A stretch of 64,000 bases of DNA from Clostridia bacterium (GTDB lineage Bacteria > Bacillota > Clostridia > Acetivibrionales > DSM-27016): assembly GCA_026414765.1 (NCBI GenBank), contig JAOAIJ010000052.1, forward strand, positions 62,001 to 126,000, in the 5' to 3' direction. Positions 36,771 to 44,395 of this stretch are shown here, piece after piece (position 1 is the first letter of the stretch; each line of letters starts with the position of its first letter). The notes beneath the pieces are model-generated. The model was not told where the DNA came from, did no database searches, and was given only the letters and a program-made list of their open reading frames with translations. The translations under genes and the position numbers were made by a program.

Positions 36771-36896
36771 GGGCAGAGTAGGAGATTGCGCGTCAAGTGC
36801 CAGATGGACGGGAAGTTGCCACTGGACGAAAAATTCTTTTGATTATGATACAAGAATTTGCGGTGCAGTTTTCGCATTCCGCTGCCACAAAAGGGA
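36771..36896 (+). promoter_or_regulatory. Tetrahydrofolate (THF) riboswitch
   Basis: Bases GGGCAG (36771-36776) and CTGCC (36892-36896) can form the closing stem. Between them lie the conserved THF-riboswitch blocks AGAGTAG, GCGTCAAGTG, GGGAAGTTG-CCAC, GACGAAAA and TTTGCGGTGCAG, then CGCATTCCGCTGCC, in the right order. A variable stem (AAATTCTT/AAGAATTT) is also present. It is followed after ~200 bases by folT, the usual target of this class in Clostridia. I cannot draw the expression platform with confidence; the folT ribosome-binding site is exceptionally strong. Confidence 0.85.
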
Positions 36897-37097
36897 AATA
36901 AAGTCTTCACAAGGGATTATAATCATCTTCCTTTCAGAAGTAACACTCATTATTGAGTGCTCTCTTTATGTGGCTTTATCTGTAAGTAGAGCATATGGGA
37001 TTTATCCTTTAGAATTCCATCAGAATGTGTTCTGCTGAGAAAGACCATTTTTGAGTATGTGTCTTTCAGGTCATATAAGGGGGGAGGAGGTGATTTC

Positions 37098-37625
37098 ATG
37101 AATAAAGTAAGGGTTTTGGTAGCTGTAAGTCTGTTGATTTCCATAGAGGTAATGCTTACCAGGTTTTTAGCAATAGAAATACCCCCGAGTATGCCAATAG
37201 TGAGAATAGGCTTTGGTTTTTTACCGATAGCACTTTCTGCGATGCTGTTTGGGCCTGCAGTTGGAGGTATCACAGCTGCTATGGCTGATGCAATAGGTGT
37301 TTTGCTGTTTTCAAAAGGAGGCATGCCTTTTCCGGGCTTTACTTTCAGCGCTGCCTTAACGGGAGCGGTTTATGGCATTTTTCTTCATAAAAAGCCTTTT
37401 TCGGTTGTGCGTACAATATTTGCAGTATTAACAATACTAATTGTTGCTGATCTTACACTCAATACTCTATGGCTTACAATAATAACGGGAAAAGCAGCTG
37501 CGGCATTATTACCGGCAAGATTGATAAAGAGTGCAGTGATGTTCCCGGTACAGGTAATACTGATACAAAGTCTCTGGAGATTGGCTGGTTCCAGTATAAG
37601 TAAAAGATATGTAAAAGAGGCGTAA
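37098..37625 (+). CDS. folT: Folate ECF transporter substrate-binding (S) component
   Basis: A 175-residue membrane protein with about six helices of the ECF S-component type. It provides folate specificity and uses a shared energising module (EcfA/A'/T) encoded elsewhere. The segment R-I-G-F-G-F-L-P-I-A-L-S-A-M-L-F-G-P at ~34-51 is typical of FolT. The start is ATG 37098, 7 bases after GGGGAGGAGGTGA; the longer frame from 37059 reads through that ribosome-binding site. A THF riboswitch upstream supports both the substrate and the regulation. Confidence 0.88.
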   Translation: MNKVRVLVAVSLLISIEVMLTRFLAIEIPPSMPIVRIGFGFLPIALSAMLFGPAVGGITAAMADAIGVLLFSKGGMPFPGFTFSAALTGAVYGIFLHKKPFSVVRTIFAVLTILIVADLTLNTLWLTIITGKAAAALLPARLIKSAVMFPVQVILIQSLWRLAGSSISKRYVKEA

Positions 37626-37704
37626 AGACCGTATGCACCAGTCGAGATTCCGCATTTGCCGTGGTTGGATCAGAATATAGCAAATCAGAATAGTTTGTAA
37701 ATTC

Positions 37705-37729
37705 AAAGCCGGGGTAACGCCCGGCTTTT
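37705..37729 (+). terminator. Rho-independent terminator of folT
   Basis: AAAGCCGGG pairs with CCCGGCTTT around a 6-base loop, followed by a short T-run, about 80 bases after folT. It abuts the end of the convergent gene and may work for both. Confidence 0.85.
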
Positions 37730-38180
37730 ACAACGCGTTATGTATAAAACCTGTTATTTTTTTAAGTGGTATACATGCTATAGAACCTGGGTAGAAGATT
37801 GAAAAAGAAGGTGTGCACATGGAAAGACTCCATATCCGGGCTTGTGCGGAAAGGTGCTTTGGACAGTTTTGACATACATAAAAGAGTGGATAAGCAGGAG
37901 GAGAACTTATCCTTGTTAGTAGTCTGATGTATGAACTGTTTGAACTGATTAATACTCCTGTAAATCCCAGACTGCATACTCCTCCTCCACATACGTATAC
38001 AGTAACCGTACTTCCGGTATATTTGGATATGTGATTTGATAGAAGCTCACGGGGATCGATATATGCATGTTCATGGCAAACTTTTTCAGCAGCAGCTCCG
38101 GTCTTGGGTTCTTCAGCAATACATGTTATGTTTTTTCGCTGTCTGTTTTTCTTTACAGTTCTACTAAATATGTTAAACAT
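37728..38180 (-). CDS. Uncharacterised small cysteine-containing protein
   Basis: A 150-residue protein. The N-terminus is basic (K-K-N-R-Q-R-K). A central segment (~55-100) reads V-Y-V-C-G-G-G-V-C-S-L-G-F-T-G-V-L followed by R-L-L-T-R-I-S-S-P-P-A, a pattern I associate with small clostridial proteins having Gly/Cys-rich loops, possibly spore-coat related. The inner ATG (38178-38180) after GGTGGT is preferred over the first ATG at 38192, which lies at that site. It is transcribed alone, convergent with folT. No function is assigned. Confidence 0.6.
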   Translation of the reverse strand: MFNIFSRTVKKNRQRKNITCIAEEPKTGAAAEKVCHEHAYIDPRELLSNHISKYTGSTVTVYVCGGGVCSLGFTGVLISSNSSYIRLLTRISSPPAYPLFYVCQNCPKHLSAQARIWSLSMCTPSFSIFYPGSIACIPLKKITGFIHNAL

Positions 38181-38236
38181 TAATACCACCATCTAAAAAA
38201 GGATTTCCTAGTATAAATTATTTATAGATTACATGA

Positions 38237-38328
38237 TTGTTACAAAAGATATGAGATAATAAAATTATCAAGATAAGTCAGTATCCCGGGAGCCGGATTT
38301 GCTAACCGGGATACTGACTTATCTTTTT
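38237..38328 (+). ncRNA. Candidate short RNA: promoter followed at once by an 18-bp hairpin and T-run
   Basis: TTGTTA (38237-38242) and TAAAAT (38260-38265) are 17 bp apart. Starting 7 bases later, a perfect 18-bp stem (38272-38289 with 38306-38323) with a 16-base loop ends in TTTTT. No plus-strand gene lies upstream after the folT terminator, so the hairpin is either the body of a ~55-nt RNA or a back-up terminator. Confidence 0.35.
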
Positions 38329-38366
38329 GCATGAGCAGCTGAAAATTAGCTATAAGTGGTGTTAGT

Positions 38367-38545
38367 AAAGGAAGTAGTAGAGAAAGACCTGTTCTTTGTA
38401 TAATCTATTGTAAAAGGTATAATCATATATGTTATTACGCTATGCAAACAGAACTGACTTTAGTTGGCTGCCGGGCTTTATTTGACACACCCGAAACTAC
38501 CAAAAAGCCTTCTCTTGTACTTTTGTTTCATTTACTACTTCCTTT
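38367..38545. repeat. 13-bp inverted repeats bounding a 179-bp segment
   Basis: AAAGGAAGTAGTA (38367-38379) and its exact reverse complement (38533-38545) flank an AT-rich, apparently non-coding stretch. No target-site duplication is evident. It might be a decayed miniature element or a folded RNA; origin unknown. Confidence 0.35.
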
Positions 38546-38571
38546 TAAAGTGTTGCACTTATAAAAGGATT

Positions 38572-38682
38572 TTAGTCACATGCAGGACCTGTGCAGCCCC
38601 AGAACAGGAGTAAGAAAACAAGGATAAAGAATAAAATAGTTGAGTCGTTGAAAAATCCACCACCGCATCTGTTGTCACCCAT
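38572..38682 (-). CDS. Small membrane protein of 36 residues, YjcZ/sporulation-like
   Basis: An ATG at 38680-38682 has a perfect AAGGAGG 7 bases upstream. It encodes a 36-residue peptide: a Gly/Cys-rich head (M-G-D-N-R-C-G-G-G-F-F), one hydrophobic helix (I-L-F-F-I-L-V-F-L-L-L-F-W) and a short C-rich tail. The layout matches the tiny YjcZ-type sporulation proteins of Firmicutes. It is too short for ordinary gene calling. The rest of the 757-base gap holds the hairpin and inverted repeat listed separately. Confidence 0.7.
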   Translation of the reverse strand: MGDNRCGGGFFNDSTILFFILVFLLLFWGCTGPACD

Positions 38683-38937
38683 AATGGCACCTCCTTGAAT
38701 TTGGTATGTTTCACATAAAAACCATCCTCCTACATGATATGCATTTTTGGTATTATGGTGATAACTTAACAGATTGGCATTGTAATTAATTTGGAGTAAG
38801 CAAGCATAAATTTATATAACTTTCAAAGAAGTAATATAAATCTTTTTTGGTTTAAAAGTGAAACTATAATTTGTTTCCTTAATGTAAATACTAATAAGCA
38901 TATAAAGTTGAAAAATCGCTTGGAACAGGGAGGAAAC

Positions 38938-39219
38938 ATGGAACGAAAGCATATGGATTTTGAGCCGACTTTTAATATTGAGAAGATATCTTTTGAAAAT
39001 GTAAGCAAAGAATTCGAAAGCAAGTTTAAAGACCGCTATAGCAGTGCACTTGCTTCAATATCTGACGGCAAAGACAAACTTACAAATGCCAGCGGAGCTA
39101 ATTCACTTGGTATACTTGAAAAAATGGCGCAACACATGGAGTATTTTGACGAGAAATCTGATTTTGAGGATAGCTATCATAAAATGTTAAAGGAGTATGA
39201 ACCATTTATTGAAACATAA
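38938..39219 (+). CDS. Uncharacterised 93-residue protein
   Basis: A small charged, mostly helical soluble protein with no membrane segment, cysteine or motif I recognise. The start is ATG 38938 after GGGAGGAAAC; the longer frame from 38908 lacks a ribosome-binding site. It is flanked by its own terminator, so it is an independent gene. I do not assign a function. Confidence 0.6.
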   Translation: MERKHMDFEPTFNIEKISFENVSKEFESKFKDRYSSALASISDGKDKLTNASGANSLGILEKMAQHMEYFDEKSDFEDSYHKMLKEYEPFIET

Positions 39220-39228
39220 TGTTCTTAG

Positions 39229-39266
39229 CAGATACGCGTAAGTAAAAATTTATGCGTATCTGTTTC
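39229..39266. terminator. Hairpin terminator between convergent genes
   Basis: CAGATACGC-G-TAA pairs with TTA-T-GCGTATCTG (39229-39262) around an 8-base loop, followed by TTTCCCTTT. It lies between the 93-residue protein gene and the convergent chromate transporter gene. Confidence 0.8.
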
Positions 39267-39269
39267 CCT

Positions 39270-39839
39270 TTATAGTATGAATATTCCAAGAACTCCCGCA
39301 AATATAGTCAGTGGAATAGGACCTATTTTGAACTTTTTTGTACAAATGATTGTAATAATGAAGATAATAACGGCAGGGATATTAATAAATCCAGACGGGT
39401 TATTTTTAATATTCTGAATAGATAAAGTACTGCTAAATATTGAGGACTGTGATAGGAAAATAACCGCTGAAGCAATCATGCCGACAGTTGCAGGACGTAT
39501 GCCGGAAAGGACACCTTGGACAATTGGGTTAGTCTTAAACTTGTAGAAGAAAGCAGATATTATAAGTATAAGTATGAATGAGGGAAGTGAAACACCTATT
39601 GTAGCGAAGACCGAGCCCCAAAAGCCTGCAGACTTATAGCCTACATAAGTGGCGGCATTGACTGCTATAGGGCCGGGCGTCATCTGTGACAAAGCTACAA
39701 TGTTTGAAAACTCCCTTTCGGATATCAGGCTTAATTGTTTTATTTCCTGATAAATAGGGGAAAGCATGGCATAACCTCCGCCAAAACTGCAAAGGCCAAC
39801 CTTAAAAAATATATAAAATAATCTTAAATATTCCATCAT
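39270..39839 (-). CDS. Chromate transporter, half-size CHR protein (second of pair)
   Basis: A 189-residue protein with about six membrane helices and one CHR domain: F-F-K-V-G-L-C-S-F-G-G-G-Y-A-M-L near the start, S-Q-M-T-P-G-P-I-A-V-N-A-A-T-Y-V-G-Y at ~50-67. Many Firmicutes encode the transporter as two half-size genes whose products act together; the partner ends 4 bases into this gene. The family exports chromate, though the native substrate may be another anion. Confidence 0.88.
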   Translation of the reverse strand: MMEYLRLFYIFFKVGLCSFGGGYAMLSPIYQEIKQLSLISEREFSNIVALSQMTPGPIAVNAATYVGYKSAGFWGSVFATIGVSLPSFILILIISAFFYKFKTNPIVQGVLSGIRPATVGMIASAVIFLSQSSIFSSTLSIQNIKNNPSGFINIPAVIIFIITIICTKKFKIGPIPLTIFAGVLGIFIL

Positions 39840-40390
39840 CGACTTCCACTCCTTCTTTTCAGATACATAACATAGCCTGCAAATCCGCTTAAAATAACTA
39901 TAAAAATTGCATGTATACCCAAAAGTGCAATAGTGATGAAGGAAAGAAGGGCAATTATATACCCGGATTTGCCGGTAACAGCTGATTTGCCGAGTTTAAG
40001 TGCGGCAAGAAGTATTAATGCTGCGGAAGCGGCACGTATACCTTCAAAAAATTTGTTTACATGTATATTGTTTTCGAATCCGGCTAGAATCAATATTATA
40101 GCCAGTATTGATATGAATGCGGGAAGTATTACTCCAAGAGCGGCAAAAACAGCACCACTGAAGCCAAGAACCCTGTTGCCTATGAAAAATGCAGAGTTTA
40201 TAGCTATCACTCCGGGTACTGATTGTGATATGGCAAATATGTCAAGAATATCTTCTTCAACTAGCCAGTTCTGTTTTTCCACTACCTCTTTTTGTATCAA
40301 AGGGAGCATTGCCATACCCCCTCCAAAAGTAAATGATCCTATCTTGAAAAAAATCCAGAACATTTTACAGAGTTTTGTAAATCTCTCCAT
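39836..40390 (-). CDS. Chromate transporter, half-size CHR protein (first of pair)
   Basis: A 184-residue membrane protein with the CHR signatures F-F-K-I-G-S-F-T-F-G-G-G-M-A-M-L and S-Q-S-V-P-G-V-I-A-I-N-S-A. It starts after GGAGAG and overlaps its partner gene by 4 bases (ATGA), so the two halves are probably made in equal amounts and assembled as a heterodimer with opposite membrane orientation. No chromate regulator is adjacent. Confidence 0.88.
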   Translation of the reverse strand: MERFTKLCKMFWIFFKIGSFTFGGGMAMLPLIQKEVVEKQNWLVEEDILDIFAISQSVPGVIAINSAFFIGNRVLGFSGAVFAALGVILPAFISILAIILILAGFENNIHVNKFFEGIRAASAALILLAALKLGKSAVTGKSGYIIALLSFITIALLGIHAIFIVILSGFAGYVMYLKRRSGSR

Positions 40391-40609
40391 TTATATTACT
40401 CTCCTGCAACAACAGCTTTTTCCCGGTAATTATAAACTTCTGGTTTTCTGATGTCAATGATTGCTAACTGTTTTATTTATTATTTCTCAACAATAAATAA
40501 ATAATATTATTGACTACTGATATATAAATATATATTTTATGCAGCATGAAGTACATTAGGGCATTTTCCTTTAAATAGCGCAGCAGGTCGTGATGGGGGA
40601 TGGATAAGA

Positions 40610-41968
40610 TTGGGACAGGATAAAAATAAAAAGGTGGGCTTTGACAGAAAGCATCTCATAGTTATGGCTTTGGGGAATATTATCGGCTCAGGTATTTTTC
40701 TAGCCAGTGGGGCAGTAATTTCTGTAGCAGGGCCGTCTGCTATCATAGCATATGCCATAGGCGGGGCAATTATGATGCTTGAGGTGCTTTTCATAACTGA
40801 GATGTCTATTGTCAATCCTGCTCCAGGTTCATTCAGGGTGCATGCTACAGAAGTATTCGGTAACGGAGTCGGGTTTGTAAACGGATGGATGTTCTGGTGC
40901 AGCGGGGTATTGGGTATGGCTGGTGAGGTAACTGCAGCTGCTATCTTTAGTTCCTTCTGGTTTCCGCAAATACCTCTATGGATATTTTGTATTATTTATA
41001 CTTTACTCATGACATGTGTCAATTTCCTTGATGTAAGAGGACTCAGCAAGATTGAAATGTGGCTGGCTTCGACAAAAGTATTAACACTGGTTATCTTTAT
41101 AGTTTTTGGATTATTTGTACTGTCGGGAGTACTGCCGTTTGAACTAAAAGGAATATCCGCCAATTTCCAATCCATTGAGGGTTTTATGCCTGGGGGTATC
41201 AAGGGCGTTTTGGCATCTATGCTTTTGGTGTTGTTTTCATATACAGGGACTGGAATTATCGGGCTTGCAATTGCAGAAACTAATCAACCGGAAAAAAACG
41301 TCCCTTCTGCAGTGTACATAATCACTTTTTCTATAAACATCCTGTATGTTCTTTCTATATTGTTTATTCTGTTAATGTCGCCATGGAAAGGAATATCTTC
41401 TGCTGAAAGCCCTTTTGTCCTTATTATGCAGAGTATGGGAATTGCTTTTGGAGGGACTATAGTAAATTTCATAGTGCTTACTGCATCTCTATCAGGTTTG
41501 AATTCTGCAATGTATAGCGCATCAAGGATGTTGTATTCTCTTGGCAGGGATAAACAAGCACCTTCCTTTTTTGAAAGAAAGAATAAATTAGGAGTACCAT
41601 ACTTTGCTGTAGGGATAAGCAGCCTGGTTCTTATATTTACAGCTGTATTATCTTATATGGTACCTGATAAGGTATTCCTGATTTTGACAGGAGCAAGTGG
41701 CTTCACAGCTATGCTTAACTGGCTGACTATTTCGGTAACACACCTGTTCTATAGAAGGAAAGTTATGAGAGAATGCCCGCAAAAACTAAAATACAGGGTA
41801 AGGGGATATCCTTATGTTTCAATACTTGCAATTCTGCTGATAACAGCAATACTACTTACATCTCCGCTGTTTCCCGGACAGATATTAAGTCTTCTTGGAG
41901 GTATTTCACTCATTGTAGTTTTGGCATTGATATACATTGTACTTAAGTATATGAAAGTTGTTAAGTAG
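40610..41968 (+). CDS. APC-family amino acid permease
   Basis: A 452-residue transporter with 12 predicted membrane helices. It opens with the APC motif L-G-N-I-I-G-S-G-I-F at ~22-31 and has S-A-M-Y-S-A-S-R-M-L-Y-S-L and F-Y-R-R-K-V-M-R-E-C-P in the second half, typical of the aromatic/GABA/proline-type APC subfamily. The start is a TTG with GGGGGA 9 bases upstream; a nearby ATG at 40600 is out of frame. The substrate cannot be told from sequence. It is single, without a linked catabolic gene. Confidence 0.9.
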   Translation: MGQDKNKKVGFDRKHLIVMALGNIIGSGIFLASGAVISVAGPSAIIAYAIGGAIMMLEVLFITEMSIVNPAPGSFRVHATEVFGNGVGFVNGWMFWCSGVLGMAGEVTAAAIFSSFWFPQIPLWIFCIIYTLLMTCVNFLDVRGLSKIEMWLASTKVLTLVIFIVFGLFVLSGVLPFELKGISANFQSIEGFMPGGIKGVLASMLLVLFSYTGTGIIGLAIAETNQPEKNVPSAVYIITFSINILYVLSILFILLMSPWKGISSAESPFVLIMQSMGIAFGGTIVNFIVLTASLSGLNSAMYSASRMLYSLGRDKQAPSFFERKNKLGVPYFAVGISSLVLIFTAVLSYMVPDKVFLILTGASGFTAMLNWLTISVTHLFYRRKVMRECPQKLKYRVRGYPYVSILAILLITAILLTSPLFPGQILSLLGGISLIVVLALIYIVLKYMKVVK

Positions 41969-42071
41969 AGGTTTCTTTTTTATGTAACAAACATATAAAA
42001 AAATAATATAATACTAATAGAATTGCCGGAGCTTGAAATACCGTTGCATGTTGTCTGAAGGGGGAAAAATA

Positions 42072-42197
42072 ATGTCTGTAAGTGAAGATGCCAGCCATAA
42101 TCTGCTGTTTATTATTGTAACAGTGCTGTTTTTTCTTTTTGCTACAGGTACTGCTGTACCCGGTGAAGTACCGGCCAAACCGGTAATCGTTGCATAA
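42072..42197 (+). CDS. Small membrane protein of 41 residues
   Basis: An ATG at 42072 follows GAAGGGGGAAAAATA, a strong ribosome-binding site. The 41 residues comprise a short acidic head, one hydrophobic helix (L-L-F-I-I-V-T-V-L-F-F-L-F-A) and a Pro/Val-rich tail. It is followed 36 bases later by another small gene on the same strand. Unrecognised; possibly sporulation-related by size and type. Confidence 0.55.
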   Translation: MSVSEDASHNLLFIIVTVLFFLFATGTAVPGEVPAKPVIVA

Positions 42198-42233
42198 TCA
42201 GATCAGTAAGTTTGAATCCAGGGGGGGCTTCTT

Positions 42234-42572
42234 GTGTTTTCACCAGAACATCTTAACCCGTTTGTGAAGGAAATAATGTCAAGATTAACAGGTCAAAATT
42301 CTGGAAATGGCTTAAACAGCACAAAAAGCAATTCCGGCAACCAGAGTGACAAGCCATGTATAAATATAACCCCATCACAGGCGTTGGTAATAGCAGGTAT
42401 TATAGGAGGAGTGCTGGAGGTCACTTCGGTACTGGTAGATAAGGATCAACTTGTACAAATAATACTATCCGGGTCACTGAAAAGAAAGACTGAGCTTGAG
42501 AAAATTCTGGATCAGATAGGCTCCATGCCATTTGATGATGTAATGAAAGCGTTATTGGAAAGACTTGCTTAA
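42234..42572 (+). CDS. Uncharacterised 112-residue protein
   Basis: It starts at GTG with GGGGGGG upstream. The N-terminal ~45 residues are polar and Asn/Ser-rich (a probable flexible linker), and the rest is helical with a weakly hydrophobic segment at ~50-65 (A-L-V-I-A-G-I-I-G-G-V). There are no catalytic motifs. It probably shares a transcript with the 41-residue membrane protein just upstream. I do not recognise the family. Confidence 0.6.
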   Translation: MFSPEHLNPFVKEIMSRLTGQNSGNGLNSTKSNSGNQSDKPCINITPSQALVIAGIIGGVLEVTSVLVDKDQLVQIILSGSLKRKTELEKILDQIGSMPFDDVMKALLERLA

Positions 42573-42597
42573 GTTATGTTTCACTTCTTACTGTTTT

Positions 42598-42801
42598 ATG
42601 CAATTTAGATGTTCATTATCCAGGAAAATGTGTCGGGTATGTAAACAATTTGAAGAGTTCTTGACTGATTTCAAAAAAGCTGATATTGTAATTTCTGAAG
42701 GATTTAGAAATTCTAAATATTCAAACAAACAGATAACTGTGTTCCTTATAGGAGCGGGTATACCCGGATTATTAAATGGCAATTGTACTTTCAGGGTATA
42801 A
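42598..42801 (+). pseudogene. Possible MobB-like gene fragment
   Basis: A frame continuous through 42801 contains D-F-K-K-A-D-I-V-I-S-E-G-F-R, which resembles the D-x-x-I-x-E-G-F-K motif of molybdopterin-guanine dinucleotide biosynthesis protein B. There is no ribosome-binding site, no P-loop and no metal-binding remainder. If real, it is a small relic. It fills most of the ~310-base gap before the TrpR-like gene. Confidence 0.25.
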
Positions 42802-42884
42802 ATTAGTATTACTTGTCATATTGATTTTTCCGTTAATACGGTAGTATTAATATAATTGCCTTATCTGTGGGGAGTGAAGCAGAT

Positions 42885-43175
42885 ATGAATTCTAAAATTA
42901 AAGATGAAGTTACAGATAAATTATTTGAAGCCATTTTATTGTTAAAGGATATGGATGAGTGTTATAGTTTTTTTGAAGATATATGCACGGTTCCCGAAAT
43001 AAAAGCTCTTGCACAGAGACTTGAAGTAGCCAAAATGCTCAGAGAAAAAAAGACATATACTGAAATAGGGGACAAGACAGGTGCTAGTACTGCTACCATC
43101 AGTAGAGTGAACAGATGCTTGAATTATGGAGCAGATGGCTATAAGATGATTTTGGACAGACTTGAAGACAAATAG
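42885..43175 (+). CDS. TrpR-like protein, YerC/YecD family
   Basis: A 96-residue all-helical protein of the TrpR-like YerC/YecD family. The DNA-binding helix-turn-helix is Y-T-E-I-G-D-K-T-G-A-S-T-A-T-I-S-R-V-N-R-C-L, preceded by A-L-A-Q-R-L-E-V-A-K-M-L. ATG 42885 is preferred over the in-frame GTG at 42867, which overlaps the GGGGAG ribosome-binding site. The family is a DNA-binding repressor fold; targets in Clostridia are not known. Confidence 0.88.
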   Translation: MNSKIKDEVTDKLFEAILLLKDMDECYSFFEDICTVPEIKALAQRLEVAKMLREKKTYTEIGDKTGASTATISRVNRCLNYGADGYKMILDRLEDK

Positions 43176-43230
43176 GATTTACCTTTATAAATAGATATGA
43201 ATTTAGAGAACTTGATTGGGGAAGGTATAC

Positions 43231-43662
43231 ATGTTCAGAAGGTTATTCATAAGTTTGATCATACTGTCAGCGTTGACAGCAGAGGGTATTGTAAATGCCC
43301 CGTGGGATTTTTATAACCTTTGCCTGTATGTAAATAATCAAAGCAGCTTGCCTGAAAGTGCTGATAATAATCAGATAGGGCTGGATTTTACGAAAGAGAC
43401 AGCAGCTGCTTTTTCAAGAACAAGCCTTGAAAACAGGCTTTTTTTGGAATCAGGCATAATAGAACAGCTAAAAATAAATATTACATTTAAATCTATACTT
43501 AAGGAAAGCTATTCAAAGTCATGTTCCGGGAAAACAACCATAAATGCGGAACATGGTTTGTCATACCCTTTTATAAATTCACATCTTACTTACAACCCGG
43601 GATCTGAGAAGGAAATCATTATCAAACAATCCGACATATCTCCACCCAAAAGCGCCATCTGA
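43231..43662 (+). CDS. Uncharacterised exported protein
   Basis: A 143-residue protein with an N-terminal signal-like segment (M-F-R-R-L-F-I-S-L-I-I-L-S-A-L) and a polar, Ser/Asn-rich remainder. The ATG at 43231 follows GGGGAAGG; the longer frame starting at 43216 overlaps that site. It sits between the TrpR-like gene and a DUF5317 gene in the same direction. I recognise no domain. Confidence 0.55.
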   Translation: MFRRLFISLIILSALTAEGIVNAPWDFYNLCLYVNNQSSLPESADNNQIGLDFTKETAAAFSRTSLENRLFLESGIIEQLKINITFKSILKESYSKSCSGKTTINAEHGLSYPFINSHLTYNPGSEKEIIIKQSDISPPKSAI

Positions 43663-43724
43663 ATATTGAATTTTTCTGATAAAGCCGCTCACAGCTCTAA
43701 TGCTTAATAATGCGAGGTGGTTTG

Positions 43725-44291
43725 ATGCTGTATGTATTGATGATTTTATCAGGAATACTTTTGGGTTTGCTTACGGGAGGTAAGTTATCTAATCTTGTTG
43801 AGTTCAAACTTGAAAAAGCCTGGATAGTAATGTTGGCATTTATACTGCTGGTAACTGTACGTATAGCAGGTATGAAATTTTATGTATTGAATGAGTACGC
43901 TATGATTGCGAATGGCCTGGTCGCTATAATATTGTTTATCGGACTTTGGTATAACAGATATTACGCCGGTATATGGCTCATAGGTGCAGGAAGTTTTATG
44001 AATGCTCTTATAATACTGTTAAATGATGGAAAGATGCCTGTGGGTGTGAAGGTTGCTTTAAAGGCAGGTGTAGTACCCGAGATTGTCAAATCTGATATAC
44101 GGCACTTTGTTTTTTACAAAAGTAGTGAAGTAAAGCTTTCTTTTCTGGCGGATGTGGTTTATCTGCCGGGGTTTATCGGATATGGCATGCCTATTGTCAG
44201 TATAGGTGACTTAATCATTGCAGCGGGCTTAGCGGTTCTGATGATGCAGATCGTAAGAAACAAAAGAGTTGGAAATCCGACCGTACAGTAA
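43725..44291 (+). CDS. DUF5317-family membrane protein
   Basis: A 188-residue protein with about five membrane helices. It contains the family-like N-terminus G-I-L-L-G-L-L-T-G-G-K-L-S-N-L and the loop N-D-G-K-M-P-V near the middle, which match DUF5317. ATG 43725 follows GAGGTGG; the first ATG of the frame (43710) lies before that site. It precedes secA by about 100 bases. The function of DUF5317 is not known. Confidence 0.78.
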   Translation: MLYVLMILSGILLGLLTGGKLSNLVEFKLEKAWIVMLAFILLVTVRIAGMKFYVLNEYAMIANGLVAIILFIGLWYNRYYAGIWLIGAGSFMNALIILLNDGKMPVGVKVALKAGVVPEIVKSDIRHFVFYKSSEVKLSFLADVVYLPGFIGYGMPIVSIGDLIIAAGLAVLMMQIVRNKRVGNPTVQ

Positions 44292-44395
44292 AAACATAAG
44301 AATTATGTTTGGTAAACTATGGTTTATTATCGGGAATTCCAGTAGAAATATAAAATGTGTTAATAATTGACATATATCGAATGGAGGATTTTACA

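Noticed and set aside
38341-38560. Possible c-di-GMP-I riboswitch
   Set aside because: GGCTGCCGGG and a nearby GCAAAC recall that class, but the conserved GNRA-like and receptor blocks are missing or out of order.
39933-40451. 172-codon frame antisense to the chromate transporter
   Set aside because: Entirely opposite a well-supported membrane protein gene with no start signal of its own.
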